The notes below the pieces were generated by a model. It made no database searches and was not told where the DNA came from. It saw only the letters and a program-made list of their open reading frames with translations. From Lederbergia sp. NSJ-179 (lineage in GTDB: Bacteria; Bacillota; Bacilli; Bacillales; Bacillaceae_C): DNA of 64,000 nt. Positions 36,808 through 46,597 of this stretch are shown one piece after another. The stretch's first letter is position 1. Every line of letters begins with the position of its first letter. The DNA lies in NCBI RefSeq assembly GCF_022867885.1, contig NZ_JALIFP010000002.1, positions 186,001 through 250,000 on the forward strand, read 5' to 3'. A program made the position numbers and the translations under genes.

Positions 36808-37563
36808 ATGAATCGTCATAGGGTTGAACAAATCCGCAAAGAAATGAATAAAAGAAGGAAACAATATGGAATGGACCGCGATCGGAAGTTGGAAGAGACG
36901 TTTTTTCATAAGGATGAATCAGATCATTCTGTTTTTGAATCAGATCCAAAGGAATCCTTTCATCCGCTATTTAAAAAGGAAGTCTTTTTCATGAAAATTT
37001 TCGCTTCAGCGATTCTTGTCCTTCTCGTTGCGATTATTTTCCAGTCTCCCTCCCCGAAAATGGAGGATGCCAGAGTTGGAATCAAAAAAGCATTGGAAAG
37101 GGAATTTCAATTTGCGGTTGTTGCCGATTGGTATGAGGATAAATTTGGGCAGCCGCTTGCACTTTTTCCTGTACATCCGGATCCCAAACAGAATACCACC
37201 AAGTCAGATTATGCCATGCCTGTAGCAGGAAAAATATTAGAGCCCTTTTCTGACGAGCGTCAAGGAATCATTATGGAAACGGGGACAGGAGAGGAAGTAG
37301 AGGCCATAACAGCGGGAACGGTCACGTTTGCTGGAAAAAAAGAGGGGATTGGCAATACCGTGATTATTCAACATCCGGATTATTCGGAAACATGGTATGG
37401 GAAACTGGGTCAAATCTCTGTAAAGGCATACGAAAAGGTTAAGGCTGGGCAGATGATTGGGAATGTTTCTGCAGGGGAAGATGGAGAGACTGGAGAATTT
37501 TATTTTGCTATTAAACAACATGATACCTTTGTAGATCCTATTCAGGTGATGAAATTTGAATAA
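36808..37563 (+). CDS. spoIVFA: stage IV sporulation protein FA
   Basis: Mother-cell membrane protein that holds SpoIVFB and BofA together at the outer forespore membrane and keeps pro-sigma-K processing off until the forespore signals. The 251-aa product has a basic cytosolic N-terminus, a membrane segment at about residues 60-76 (FASAILVLLVAIIFQS) and a degenerate M23/LytM-type domain (GTVTFAGKKEGIGNTVIIQHPDYSETWYG). GGAGG precedes the ATG. It overlaps spoIVFB by eight bases. Confidence 0.93.
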   Translation: MNRHRVEQIRKEMNKRRKQYGMDRDRKLEETFFHKDESDHSVFESDPKESFHPLFKKEVFFMKIFASAILVLLVAIIFQSPSPKMEDARVGIKKALEREFQFAVVADWYEDKFGQPLALFPVHPDPKQNTTKSDYAMPVAGKILEPFSDERQGIIMETGTGEEVEAITAGTVTFAGKKEGIGNTVIIQHPDYSETWYGKLGQISVKAYEKVKAGQMIGNVSAGEDGETGEFYFAIKQHDTFVDPIQVMKFE

Positions 37564-38419
37564 ATATGGTCGCCTCTTAACAAAAATAAGGGTTCACCCC
37601 CTTTTATGGGTTGTTTCAGGGCTCAGTATGATGACCGGGTACTTTTGGGAATTACTTGCACTATTTACAATCGTCTTGATTCATGAACTGGGTCATGCGG
37701 TTGTCGCCCAATTTTTTAATTGGAAAATAAAAAAGGTGATGATCTTACCTTTTGGTGGTTTTTGCGATGTGGATGAGCATGGGAATCGCAGAATGATCGA
37801 AGACTTTTGGGTGATCATCGGAGGGCCCGTTCAACATTTATGGATAGCCGCAGTAATTCCCGCTCTTCATACGTTTGGCCTTTTATCGGCGGATTATGCT
37901 CAGCAAATTGTTCAATATAATTGGATGATCTTGATGTTTAATCTTTTGCCAATTCGCCCGCTTGATGGGGGTAAATTGGTGCATTTATATCTTTCTACCT
38001 ATCAATCCTATCTTGATTCTTTTCGTATGTCTGTGATCATTTCTTTCGTTATTCTGATGATCTTCCATTTTCTTGTATTTTTTATACATCCCCTCAACAT
38101 AAATATATGGATCATTTTAATCTATTTAGATGTTTGCTTGTGGACAGAATGGAAGCAACAAAGATATATGTTGATGCGGTTCCTATTAGAGCGGCATTAT
38201 GGAGATCAACAAAGCTTTTCCCGATTACAAACGATTCAAGCTCACAGCCAGGATTACGTATTTGAAGTATTAAGTAAGTTCAAACGTGGTTATAAACATA
38301 TGATCGATCTGGACGGAATGGACGGCGAAATGACATTAGATGAAAATGAGATTTTGTATGCTTATTTTACCGAGAAAAAGGTAAGAGCGCGTCTGATGGA
38401 CCTAGTTTATGTGAGTTAA
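37556..38419 (+). CDS. spoIVFB: stage IV sporulation protein FB, intramembrane metalloprotease
   Basis: Site-2 protease that cleaves pro-sigma-K in the mother cell. The 287-aa protein has about six membrane segments, the zinc motif HELGH at residues 43-47 and the third ligand in RPLDGGKLVHL near 138, followed by a C-terminal CBS-like domain. It starts at a TTG at 37556 inside the end of spoIVFA, giving MNKYGRLLTKI like the MNKW start of B. subtilis. The overlap makes equal production of the two partners likely. Confidence 0.94.
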   Translation: MNKYGRLLTKIRVHPLLWVVSGLSMMTGYFWELLALFTIVLIHELGHAVVAQFFNWKIKKVMILPFGGFCDVDEHGNRRMIEDFWVIIGGPVQHLWIAAVIPALHTFGLLSADYAQQIVQYNWMILMFNLLPIRPLDGGKLVHLYLSTYQSYLDSFRMSVIISFVILMIFHFLVFFIHPLNINIWIILIYLDVCLWTEWKQQRYMLMRFLLERHYGDQQSFSRLQTIQAHSQDYVFEVLSKFKRGYKHMIDLDGMDGEMTLDENEILYAYFTEKKVRARLMDLVYVS

Positions 38420-38476
38420 TCTCAGTAAAGTCGTTCCGATTCTTGCATGTCTAAGATGCTGGCGCAATCATAACTA

Positions 38477-38506
38477 TTGACTTTTATGGATCAAATATGC
38501 TATGAT
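38477..38506 (+). promoter_or_regulatory. sigma-A promoter of rplU
   Basis: TTGACT at 38477-38482 and TATGAT at 38501-38506, 18-base spacer. Confidence 0.6.
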
Positions 38507-38511
38507 TTCCT

Positions 38512-38640
38512 TTGTTAGTTTGTAGCACCTGTGCTACAACCGCACAGAACAGGTCTAGTGTGAAGTTTCTATTTTAAAGTCGCTTGCGCTTTTCCAATAG
38601 AACACCTGCAAATGGCGAGTCTTAGTCTAATAAGGAGGTG
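38512..38640 (+). ncRNA. ribosomal protein L21 leader (autoregulatory region)
   Basis: The leader opens with TTGTAGCACCTGTGCTACAA, a 9-bp hairpin, then ACCGCACAGAACAGGTCTAG, and closes near AACACCTGC before the rplU binding site. This arrangement is what I recall of the L21 leader motif of Firmicutes. A GCGCTTGCGCTTTTC family C end lies inside, at 38582-38596. Confidence 0.6.
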
Positions 38641-38647
38641 CGGATTG

Positions 38648-38956
38648 ATGTACGCAATTATTGAAACTGGTGGAAAACAAGTGAAGGTAGAAGAAGGACA
38701 AGTGATCTACGTTGAAAAGCTAGATACAGCTCAAGGGGATACCTTTACGTTTGACAAGGTTCTTTTTGTTGGTGGTGAAGATGTAAAAGTAGGAAGCCCA
38801 TTTGTTGAGGGAGCTACTGTAACAGCGAAAGTTGAAGAACAAGGCCGACAAAAGAAAATTGTTGTTTTCAAATATAAGCCAAAGAAAAATTATCATAAAA
38901 AACAAGGCCATCGTCAGCCTTACACAAAACTTGTCGTTGAAAAAATCAACGCATAA
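38648..38956 (+). CDS. rplU: 50S ribosomal protein L21
   Basis: Component of the large ribosomal subunit that binds 23S rRNA near L20. The 102-aa product begins [11 protein letters not shown] and contains [49 protein letters not shown], the conserved RNA-binding tail. TAAGGAGGTG lies about ten bases before the ATG at 38648. First gene of the usual rplU-prp-rpmA cluster. Confidence 0.97.
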   Translation: MYAIIETGGKQVKVEEGQVIYVEKLDTAQGDTFTFDKVLFVGGEDVKVGSPFVEGATVTAKVEEQGRQKKIVVFKYKPKKNYHKKQGHRQPYTKLVVEKINA

Positions 38957-38970
38957 GTGATGATGTGTCT

Positions 38971-39300
38971 ATGATTCGAATCGATATTAGCCACACAGTT
39001 GACAGCAAAATTAGTGGCTTTACGATGGAAGGTCATGCCAATTTTGCGGACAAAGGCGAGGATATTGTTTGTGCAGGAGTTTCGGCTGTCGCATTTGGCA
39101 GTTTAAACGCAGTCATATCTCTTACCGGAATTGAACCAGAAATTACGACAGAAGAAAATGGCTTTCTAAAGTGTATCCTTCCTCATTCATTAAGTGATGA
39201 AGTGAGCGAGAAGGTTCAGCTCCTATTAGAGGGAATGATTGTATCTTTGCAAACCATTGAAAGAGAATATCCTGATTTTGTAAAAATAAAATTTCGATAA
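38971..39300 (+). CDS. ysxB: ribosomal-processing cysteine protease Prp (YsxB)
   Basis: Cysteine protease that removes the N-terminal extension of ribosomal protein L27. The 109-aa product has the family's active site, GHANFADKGEDIVCAGVSAVAFG, with His near residue 22 and Cys near 34, and LQTIEREYPDFV at the C-terminus. Start taken as ATG 38971, giving MIRIDISH; the GTG at 38965 is an alternative. The ribosome binding site is weak. It lies between rplU and rpmA, whose product is its substrate. Confidence 0.92.
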   Translation: MIRIDISHTVDSKISGFTMEGHANFADKGEDIVCAGVSAVAFGSLNAVISLTGIEPEITTEENGFLKCILPHSLSDEVSEKVQLLLEGMIVSLQTIEREYPDFVKIKFR

Positions 39301-39597
<297 letters not shown>

Positions 39598-39610
39598 CGA
39601 ATGAAAGACA

Positions 39611-39650
39611 GAAAAGCTCTAACCAAATTATGGCTAGAGCTTTTTTTATT
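39611..39650 (+). terminator. terminator of rplU-ysxB-rpmA
   Basis: Stem AAAGCTCTAACC / TGGCTAGAGCTTT with a T7 tail. Confidence 0.85.
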
Positions 39651-39714
39651 TTAAATATACTTCTTCTTTTTGATATACTATTAGGAACGATTGAAGAATG
39701 TTGGAAAGGATATA

Positions 39715-40266
39715 ATGATGAAAGATAAGGAAGAAGCACTTACATTATTACAACATGTGCGCCATGATTGGCTGAATCGGATTCAATTAATTAAAAGTTA
39801 TTTGACATTAGGGAAAATCGATCAAGCTGAACGAGTGATTGAAGAAGTGATTCTGGAATCCCAACAAGAAGCGAGATTGACAAAATTAGGCTTACCAGAA
39901 TTTGCGACACTCTTATTATTCCACAATTGGGGATGGGGGGGGCATACCTTTCAAATTGAATATGAAGTCATCCATGATCTTCCTGCCCATTACATAGATG
40001 ATCTTGAACTAACGAGTTGGATGACTAATTTTTTTCATTCTATCAATGAGGTCCTCCATCCATTGTACGGTCATCAATTATATATAACGATCGAGTCAAT
40101 GGAAAACCGACTTTCCTGTATTTTTGATTATGAAGGAAAGCTAAAGAATCTTGATCGGTTGCAACAATGGTTATTGACCAATGAAAATGATCAGGTTCAC
40201 ATCAACATGGAAAAAGCGAGTGAAACAGAATTTAGTTGTAAAGTTATTTTTGAAGGATCGGAGTGA
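39715..40266 (+). CDS. spo0B: sporulation initiation phosphotransferase Spo0B
   Basis: Phosphorelay protein that passes phosphate from Spo0F to Spo0A at the start of sporulation. The 183-aa product has the helical-hairpin dimerisation region with the phosphorylated His in [19 protein letters not shown], followed by a degenerate ATPase-like domain without nucleotide motifs. ATG 39715 or 39718 after GGAAAGGA. It is followed at once by obg, the conserved Bacillus pairing. Confidence 0.9.
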   Translation: MMKDKEEALTLLQHVRHDWLNRIQLIKSYLTLGKIDQAERVIEEVILESQQEARLTKLGLPEFATLLLFHNWGWGGHTFQIEYEVIHDLPAHYIDDLELTSWMTNFFHSINEVLHPLYGHQLYITIESMENRLSCIFDYEGKLKNLDRLQQWLLTNENDQVHINMEKASETEFSCKVIFEGSE

Positions 40267-40271
40267 TGATC

Positions 40272-41564
40272 GTGTTTGTCGATCAGGTAAAGGTGTATGT
40301 GAAAGGCGGAGATGGTGGCGATGGAATGGTCGCCTTCCGTAGAGAGAAATACGTTTCCATGGGAGGACCTGCCGGTGGAGATGGTGGTAAAGGGGCCGAC
40401 GTGGTCTTCCAAGTAGATGAGGGATTACGTACCTTGATGGATTTTCGTTATCAGCGCCATTTTAAAGCCGCTCGAGGCGAACATGGCATGTCTAAAGGTA
40501 AGCATGGTAAAGGTGCTGAAGATTTGGTCGTAAAAGTTCCTCCTGGGACCGTCGTCAAAGATCTAGAAACGAATGAAGTGATTGCCGATCTCGTGGAGCA
40601 TGACCAAAGGGCTGTGATTGCAAGAGGGGGAAGAGGCGGCCGCGGCAATATTCGTTTTGCTACTCCTGCGAACTCCGCACCAGAAATTGCTGAAAATGGC
40701 GAACCTGGACAAGAAAGAGATGTTGTCCTCGAATTAAAAATTTTGGCCGATGTCTGTCTTGTGGGCTTTCCAAGTGTCGGTAAATCCACATTACTATCGG
40801 TTGTTTCAGCGGCAAAGCCGAAAATAGCAGAATACCACTTCACAACGATTGTTCCGAATCTTGGAGTCGTGGAGACAGAAGATGGTAGAAGTTTTGTGAT
40901 GGCGGATTTGCCAGGCTTAATTGAAGGGGCTCATGAAGGAGTGGGGCTTGGTCATCAATTCCTTCGCCATATTGAAAGGACTAGAGTAATTGTCCATGTG
41001 ATTGATATGTCTGGTATGGAGGGAAGAGACCCTTACGAAGATTATCAAACCATCAATCAGGAGCTGGAAAACTATAATCTTCGTCTTCTTGAACGTCCAC
41101 AAATCATTGTCGCCAATAAAATGGATATGCCAGATGCGGAGGAGCATTTAGCTATGTTTCGAGCTCAACTTAAAGAGGACCACCCCATATTTCCAATTTC
41201 AGCGCTTACAAGACAAGGTGTCCGGGATTTATTATTTGAAATCGCCAATCAATTAGAAAAAACTCCGGAATTCCCGCTTTATGAACCGAAAGGGGAAGAT
41301 TCGGAAGTGCATCGAGTGATTTATCGACATGAACAAGATCCAGATCAATTTTCAATTGCAAGAGATCCGGATGGTGGCTTTGTGGTAACCGGGGAAGCGA
41401 TAGAGCGTCTGTTTAAGATGACCGATTTCTCTAGAGATGAATCCGTCCGAAGATTTGCTAGGCAAATGAGGGGGATGGGGGTGGATGATGCATTACGAGA
41501 GCGAGGAGCAAAGGATGGAGACATTATTCGAATTCTAGAATTTGAATTCGAGTTTGTAGAATAG
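40272..41564 (+). CDS. obg: Obg GTPase (CgtA)
   Basis: Essential GTPase linked to 50S assembly, stress responses and sporulation initiation. The 430-aa product has the glycine-rich Obg fold ([19 protein letters not shown]...), G1 [11 protein letters not shown] near residue 165, switch-[20 protein letters not shown]4 NKMDMPD, G5 ISAL, and the C-terminal OCT domain. I take the GTG at 40272 (MFVDQVKV, as in B. subtilis) with GGAGTG at 40260-40265; GTG 40263 and ATG 40266 overlap the spo0B stop and that site. Confidence 0.96.
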   Translation: MFVDQVKVYVKGGDGGDGMVAFRREKYVSMGGPAGGDGGKGADVVFQVDEGLRTLMDFRYQRHFKAARGEHGMSKGKHGKGAEDLVVKVPPGTVVKDLETNEVIADLVEHDQRAVIARGGRGGRGNIRFATPANSAPEIAENGEPGQERDVVLELKILADVCLVGFPSVGKSTLLSVVSAAKPKIAEYHFTTIVPNLGVVETEDGRSFVMADLPGLIEGAHEGVGLGHQFLRHIERTRVIVHVIDMSGMEGRDPYEDYQTINQELENYNLRLLERPQIIVANKMDMPDAEEHLAMFRAQLKEDHPIFPISALTRQGVRDLLFEIANQLEKTPEFPLYEPKGEDSEVHRVIYRHEQDPDQFSIARDPDGGFVVTGEAIERLFKMTDFSRDESVRRFARQMRGMGVDDALRERGAKDGDIIRILEFEFEFVE

Positions 41565-41591
41565 CGTTTTTCCGAATGGGGGAAGAGGGTA

Positions 41592-42047
41592 TTGGCTAAG
41601 AAAGAATATCAAAAGAAATTTTATTTGGTGCGTGAAGATGTGTTGCCTGAAGCCATGAAAAAAACATTGGAGGCAAAGGAATTAATTGAAAGGAAAAAGT
41701 CTGTTTCCATTTGGGATGCTGTCCAGCAAGTGGATTTAAGTCGTAGTGCGTTTTATAAATATCGGGACACTGTTTTACCCTTTCATAGAGTTGTAAAAGA
41801 AAAAATTATTTCGCTGTTCTTTTATCTTGAAGACAAGCCTGGTGCACTCTCCACATTATTAGCCATTGTGGCCAAGAATGCTTGTAATGTACTAACTATT
41901 CACCAAACCATTCCATTGCAAGGGAGAGCGAACGTAACCCTTTCGCTGGACATTGCTAGTATGAACGTCGAAATTGATGATCTTTTGGCAGAGCTAAATC
42001 GATTAGAATTTGTCGATAAGGTCGATGTATTGAGTTCGGGTGGGTAA
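41592..42047 (+). CDS. pheB: ACT domain protein PheB
   Basis: UPF0735 family ACT-domain protein, 151 aa. Starts [20 protein letters not shown], has an HTH-like segment [23 protein letters not shown] near residues 37-60 and a C-terminal ACT domain ([19 protein letters not shown]...) that would bind an amino acid. The start is a TTG at 41592 after GGAAGAGGG. In B. subtilis pheB is cotranscribed with pheA (prephenate dehydratase); here no pheA follows, only a terminator and the convergent niaR. Confidence 0.9.
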   Translation: MAKKEYQKKFYLVREDVLPEAMKKTLEAKELIERKKSVSIWDAVQQVDLSRSAFYKYRDTVLPFHRVVKEKIISLFFYLEDKPGALSTLLAIVAKNACNVLTIHQTIPLQGRANVTLSLDIASMNVEIDDLLAELNRLEFVDKVDVLSSGG

Positions 42048-42097
42048 TTCTTGTATAAAAATTCTAATTCCGATTCATCTTGCTGTCAGTTTAAACG

Positions 42098-42143
42098 AAA
42101 AGCCTTTATCCAGAATGGTGATCTGGATAAGGCTTTTAATTTT
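42098..42143. terminator. bidirectional terminator between pheB and niaR
   Basis: AAAAGCCTTTATCCAGA / TCTGGATAAGGCTTTT with T-rich flanks on both sides, placed between two convergent genes. Confidence 0.85.
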
Positions 42144-42681
42144 CATCAACTAATATCCCAGCGGCCTTTAGTTCTTTTTCTGCTTTTTCGATTGCCTTTT
42201 TGTTTGGAGCCGCTAACGCATGTAGATGGATGCCTGATGTGAGATCGGCTAAAAGGGATGAGTTTGTTATTTTTACTTTATGGAGGAAATGTTCAACTTC
42301 CTTCCGATTGGAGACCATAAGGGAAGCAGTCAGATCCCCATAAATCGGATGTTCTACAATCACATTTTTCACTGTGATTCCATGATCGACTAAAATATAT
42401 AATTCTTCTGCGGTTTGGCTGCGTGAGTGGGAACACACAATGGTTTTCTCAAATACAGGGGTCTCTTGTGTGGCTTTCATATACAAATAACCTTGGCTTG
42501 TCGCAATAATAGGGATATTTCGAGCTTTTAATAAGTTAATATCCCCGACAATCACTTGTCGGCTCACTCTTGTCATTTCCGCAAGCTCACCACCAGTAAT
42601 CGGTGTATTACTTTCCTTTAATAAAGAGAGGAGCCTTTCTCTTCTTTCCTCGCCAAGAAGTTTTTTCTGTTCTTGCTTCAT
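42136..42681 (-). CDS. niaR: NiaR (YrxA), niacin-responsive repressor of NAD synthesis
   Basis: Transcriptional repressor of de novo NAD synthesis and niacin uptake genes, with nicotinic acid as corepressor. The 181-aa protein has an N-terminal winged-helix domain (RRERLLSLLKESNTPITGGELAEMTRVSRQVIVGDI) and the C-terminal 3H domain with its histidine motifs, SHSRSQTAEELY, VEHPIYGDL and GIHLHAL. The ATG at 42681 follows GGAGG with 11-base spacing. In B. subtilis it is adjacent to the nifS-nadBCA genes it controls; none is near here, so its targets must lie elsewhere. Confidence 0.93.
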   Translation of the reverse strand: MKQEQKKLLGEERRERLLSLLKESNTPITGGELAEMTRVSRQVIVGDINLLKARNIPIIATSQGYLYMKATQETPVFEKTIVCSHSRSQTAEELYILVDHGITVKNVIVEHPIYGDLTASLMVSNRKEVEHFLHKVKITNSSLLADLTSGIHLHALAAPNKKAIEKAEKELKAAGILVDEN

Positions 42682-42839
42682 AATAGAATCGTCCTCCAAC
42701 CGTTCATTTGCTTTTCATTTTAACATATATCCCCAACTGTTACTTATATCATGCAAGGGGGCTAAAGGAAGAATTGTCATAAATGAAAGCCCAATCTCAT
42801 AAGTTTTGATGAAGATTATTAGCATTTTGCCCAATCATT

Positions 42840-42847
42840 CATACACT
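42840..42847 (+). promoter_or_regulatory. sigma-E-type -10 box of safA
   Basis: CATACACT matches the sigma-E -10 consensus CATACAnT exactly, 31 bases before the safA start. A weak -35 candidate, TAGCATT, ends 13 bases upstream. safA is sigma-E controlled in B. subtilis. Confidence 0.6.
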
Positions 42848-42878
42848 GTATGGACTTAGCTTTGAGGAGGGGAAATTT

Positions 42879-44009
42879 GTGAGGATCCATATTGTGCAAA
42901 AAGGAGAAACATTATGGAATATTGCCCAAAAATATGGTGTGAATTTTGATGAGCTTAAAAAGTTAAATGCGCAATTATCGAACCCAGAGATGATTATGCC
43001 AGGAATGAAAATTAAAATACCTGGTACAGTGGGGGGGAGTAAGAAAGAGCATTCAAGCCATCATCACCAACACCATCCATCTGGTGTCAAGGAGATGCCA
43101 AAGGTGGAACATCCATTTTTACAAAAAAAAGAAGCGCCTATGCCAGTTGTAAAACCGCCAAAGGAAAAGCCGAAGGAAAAACCAAAGGAAAAGCCACAAC
43201 ATATCTATCAGCCTGTGATGCCGCAACCGCAACCACTTCCAGAAATCGATATTAACAATTACTATATGATGAATATGCAGCAAATGCAGACCCAGCACAT
43301 GCCGCAGCCAACACCGCCTAAAGAAAAACCAGTTCATTATCATGAGGAATCTTCATCTATTCCGGAAATGCCAATTCAAGGAGGGGCTCAGCAACCGATG
43401 TTCCATTATCCAATGCCAACACCATGCTTTGATCCATGTTACCCATATCCGCAGGCTTACCAACCGCAAGTTTACCATGGTCAAATGATGCCACAAGGCC
43501 AAATGATGCCGCAAGTTCAAGGAGCGATGACGGCACCAGGATCTATGATGCCTTATCCGTCTGCTCCATTTACACAACAGGGTGTTCCGATGACCGGCTA
43601 CGGTCAGCAACCTTATTGGGAATCGGATGAATCATCATCTGATTACCCTCATCCTGATATGCATCACCATTCTCATGGAAGTGGGCCTAGTCAAAGCGGA
43701 GGGGCTTCGGACTATGGGCAAATGGGAATGATGCCATCTATGACGCAACCTTATCCTTATGCAGGTATGCCGATGGCCGGACCCCAGCAGTCAGTGATGC
43801 CACAAACGAATATGGGTCCTAGTGGTACAGGGGATTGCGGATGTGGAGGTCATTCTAATTATCCTTCCCAACACCCTTATGGTATGTATGGTCAACCACA
43901 TCCTATGCAACAAGGACCTATTTATCCGGGGTATCCGCCTATGGGAACAGCCATGCCTTCACCTTATACCATGCCTGGTCGTCATGATGATGAGGAAAGA
44001 AATGAATAG
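42879..44009 (+). CDS. safA: spore coat assembly protein SafA
   Basis: LysM-domain coat morphogenetic protein that directs inner-coat assembly through SpoVID. The 376-aa product starts with a LysM domain (residues 1-48: IHIVQKGETLWNIAQKYGVNFDELKKLN ... MKIKIPG), then a low-complexity region rich in His, Pro, Met, Gln and Tyr, including a KEKPKEKPKE repeat and many MMPQ units, and ends with an acidic tail. It starts at GTG 42879 after GAGGAGGGG. The final codons overlap the next gene by eight bases. Confidence 0.93.
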   Translation: MRIHIVQKGETLWNIAQKYGVNFDELKKLNAQLSNPEMIMPGMKIKIPGTVGGSKKEHSSHHHQHHPSGVKEMPKVEHPFLQKKEAPMPVVKPPKEKPKEKPKEKPQHIYQPVMPQPQPLPEIDINNYYMMNMQQMQTQHMPQPTPPKEKPVHYHEESSSIPEMPIQGGAQQPMFHYPMPTPCFDPCYPYPQAYQPQVYHGQMMPQGQMMPQVQGAMTAPGSMMPYPSAPFTQQGVPMTGYGQQPYWESDESSSDYPHPDMHHHSHGSGPSQSGGASDYGQMGMMPSMTQPYPYAGMPMAGPQQSVMPQTNMGPSGTGDCGCGGHSNYPSQHPYGMYGQPHPMQQGPIYPGYPPMGTAMPSPYTMPGRHDDEERNE

Positions 44010-44979
44010 AGTTTTTTTAAAAGATGAGAGAGACGGAACGAATCACCGTCTCCTTCTCTTATTAAAGAAATACTTTGATCTTCCTTTTATCCGGATGCAG
44101 CCTATAAAAAAAATGGTCTGGCTACTTAGTACGAAAAATCAACACTGGATTTTAAAGGAATTTTCTACACAAGCCAATTTTAAAAAGCAAGCAGCTTTTA
44201 CAGAAGAATTAAGAAAGGAAGGATTTCAACAAACATATTCTATTCATCCCAAACCATTTATTTTAGAAAAAAGAGTTTTTGGTCTTATTGACTATATCGA
44301 ATCCAGGGCGGACTCTAAAGTGGATTATCAGCAAAGTTCACAAATTAAGGAGGTCTTAGTCCTATTAGAAAAATACCACCATTCCACTGCAAATATTTCA
44401 AAATCCGTAAAGGAACAAATTCCTATTTTTGAACAAATAAAGAAATGGAATAAGAGATTAATCGATTTTCGCCATTCTTTGCCTTTACATACATGGTATC
44501 CTGTACATTCTTATTTAAATCACTATGCGGAATTTGGAGAGTGGGCGTTAGAGAAAATGCAGAAACATGCTGCTTTTTTTACTAAAGACCCACATTGTAT
44601 CATTCATGGTGATGTGGCAAGTCATAATTTTATCAGAGACAAAAAGAACCAGTTATGGATCATTGACTTTGATTTAATTGCGGTTGCTCCTGCCCATATA
44701 GATTATTTGCAGTTATCCAATCGAATTTTGCCCTACTTGGATTGGGATATAAATCGTTTATTTTCCTTTCACCCCCTTCAGTCGTTTAAAAACACTCAAC
44801 CATTTTTAGCAGCGCTTGTTTATCCAACTGATATTTTTAGAGAATGGCTTCATTTTACCAGGGGAACCTCCATTGAACAAAAGAGAAAATGGCCGATGAT
44901 GGAAAATTTATTACTCAACCAATTTAAACAGCGAATGCAAATGAGCAGGGAGATTATGAACAAAATAGACGCATTATAG
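44002..44979 (+). CDS. CotS-like phosphotransferase next to safA
   Basis: Protein of 325 aa with the aminoglycoside-phosphotransferase/CotS kinase fold. It has a candidate ATP-anchoring Lys in WILKEF, a catalytic loop HGDVASHNF with Asp at 204, and a metal-binding IDFD at 221-224, so catalytic residues look intact. The ATG at 44002 follows GAGGAAAG and overlaps the end of safA, so the two are coupled. The closest known relatives are spore-coat proteins such as CotS, CotI, YutH and YsxE; the position suggests a role in coat assembly, which is inference. The substrate is unknown. No coxA is present here. Confidence 0.8.
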   Translation: MNRVFLKDERDGTNHRLLLLLKKYFDLPFIRMQPIKKMVWLLSTKNQHWILKEFSTQANFKKQAAFTEELRKEGFQQTYSIHPKPFILEKRVFGLIDYIESRADSKVDYQQSSQIKEVLVLLEKYHHSTANISKSVKEQIPIFEQIKKWNKRLIDFRHSLPLHTWYPVHSYLNHYAEFGEWALEKMQKHAAFFTKDPHCIIHGDVASHNFIRDKKNQLWIIDFDLIAVAPAHIDYLQLSNRILPYLDWDINRLFSFHPLQSFKNTQPFLAALVYPTDIFREWLHFTRGTSIEQKRKWPMMENLLLNQFKQRMQMSREIMNKIDAL

Positions 44980-45063
44980 TGAATGCACCAGCTCAACCAT
45001 TGCCAGTATTCCTCTATTTACGATATAGTTAAGGGGGAAAGTCAATAGAAAGGGGTTGAAGGA

Positions 45064-45795
45064 ATGGCAGGACATTCAAAGTGGAAAAATATACAAGGTA
45101 GAAAAAATGCTCAAGATGCCAAGCGGGGAAAGATATTCCAGAAATTGGCAAAGGAAATCTATGTAGCAGCAAAACAAGGTGGACCTGACCCCAATACCAA
45201 TCCTTCCCTTCGACTTGTGGTAGAAAAAGCAAAAGCGGAAAATATGCCAAATGATAATATTCAACGAGCGATTGATAAGGCAACAGGAAATAAAAATACA
45301 GAACACTATGAAGAAATCGTCTATGAAGGATATGGCCCAGGTGGTACAGCGGTAATGGTCATTTGCTTAACTGATAATAAGAATAGAACGGCAACGAATG
45401 TGAGGCTTGCTTTTAATAAAAATGGCGGGAATCTTGGTGAATCAGGGTGTGTATCTTATCTGTTTGATCGGAAAGGATATCTGGCCATCGATAGACAGGA
45501 CTTTGAGATGGAAGAGGATGATATGCTGCTGGCAGTGATTGAAGTGGGTGGCGAGGAAATGGAATCGAGTGCGGAAGCTTTCGAAATTTATACAGATCCT
45601 GAAAGTTTCATAGAGGTAAAAGATCATCTAGAAAAAGAAGGGATTACATTTGCGACAGCAGAAGTGACAATGGTTCCTCAAACATACTCGGCTCTTGAAG
45701 GAGAACAGGCGGAAAATATGCAAAAAATGCTCGACATGCTTGAAGATGATGACGATGTTCAGGAAGTTTATCATAATTTTGTTGAAACAGATTAA
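45064..45795 (+). CDS. yrbC: YebC/PmpR-family protein (YrbC)
   Basis: Conserved cytosolic protein, 243 aa. Members have been described as DNA-binding regulators and, more recently, as translation factors that help ribosomes at proline stretches. The N-terminus MAGHSKWKNIQGRKNAQDAKR is the family signature, followed by KLAKEIYVAAKQGGPDPNTNPSLR and YEGYGPGGTAVMV, and GCVSYLFDRKG in the middle domain. ATG at 45064 after AAAGGGG. It lies close to ruvAB, a common association for the family. Confidence 0.95.
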   Translation: MAGHSKWKNIQGRKNAQDAKRGKIFQKLAKEIYVAAKQGGPDPNTNPSLRLVVEKAKAENMPNDNIQRAIDKATGNKNTEHYEEIVYEGYGPGGTAVMVICLTDNKNRTATNVRLAFNKNGGNLGESGCVSYLFDRKGYLAIDRQDFEMEEDDMLLAVIEVGGEEMESSAEAFEIYTDPESFIEVKDHLEKEGITFATAEVTMVPQTYSALEGEQAENMQKMLDMLEDDDDVQEVYHNFVETD

Positions 45796-45796
45796 G

Positions 45797-45844
45797 CAAA
45801 ATCCATTCAATGTAGAAAAAGAAATACATTGAATGGATTTTTTG
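45797..45844 (+). terminator. terminator of yrbC
   Basis: Near-perfect 16-bp stem AAATCCATTCAATGTA / TACATTGAATGGATTT with a T6 tail. Confidence 0.9.
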
Positions 45845-46018
45845 TATTCACCAGGAAACAATAAAATAATGGGACAAGATGTAATTATTTAAAAAATCCC
45901 GCTTGGAAAAATGACTCCTTCCCTCTTTTTAAGTGTAGAGAAAATTGGATATGGATGTTATTTTTTGGGCATTCTAAAGTTTAGAAGAATTAAATTTATA
46001 GGCAAAGAGGTGATCCGT

Positions 46019-46597
46019 ATGAATTTTACGGGAAAATTGCTTATTTCGTTCGTCATACTAATGGGAACTATCGTATTTTATCAGCCAACATACCCAGAAC
46101 AAATCCACGCAAAATCAACCAGTGTAGAACAGGAAGAAACACCGGTTTATGTTCCTGAAAGTCCTCTTGAAATAAAGGTTGTCTTAAAAAGGAAATATTT
46201 AGATGGAGATGTTAGTGAAGAAGTAGTAAAGGAAACTATTTGGGCATTGGAAGATTTTTGGGCAAAATATGAAACATGGCGGTTAGTTGATATAGATGAA
46301 AAACAAGTTATATTTCAAAAGTCGGTAAACGATATTTCTCCCTTATTAAAGGTGAATGGATTCTTTGGGCTTCAGGAGGATGGTACATTATCGATATTTA
46401 ATGGAAGTCCTGATCAATCTGACATCATTCACTCTTTTTTTCAAATTGACATAGAAAAATTAGAAGGGAAGAAAAGAGAAGAGCTGAAGAGGGGTATTCC
46501 CGTACAAACGAAGGAAACCTTTACAGAAGTATTAGAAACCATGAAACAATATTCCATTGAAAAAAATGCAGGTCAAAAGCACAGCCCGGCTTTTTGA
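46019..46597 (+). CDS. bofC: BofC, forespore checkpoint protein
   Basis: Secreted forespore protein that in B. subtilis tunes the SpoIVB signal leading to pro-sigma-K cleavage. The 192-aa product has a signal-peptide-like N-terminus (residues 4-22, LLISFVILMGTIVFY), then the BofC core with RKYLDGDVSEE, ALEDFWAKYETWRLVD, VNDISPLLKVNGFFGLQEDGTLSIFNG and IHSFFQIDIEKLE followed by KRGIPVQTKETF. ATG at 46019 after GAGGTGATCC; an upstream frame to 45911 lacks a binding site. It functions with spoIVFA/FB found elsewhere in the window. Confidence 0.9.
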   Translation: MNFTGKLLISFVILMGTIVFYQPTYPEQIHAKSTSVEQEETPVYVPESPLEIKVVLKRKYLDGDVSEEVVKETIWALEDFWAKYETWRLVDIDEKQVIFQKSVNDISPLLKVNGFFGLQEDGTLSIFNGSPDQSDIIHSFFQIDIEKLEGKKREELKRGIPVQTKETFTEVLETMKQYSIEKNAGQKHSPAF

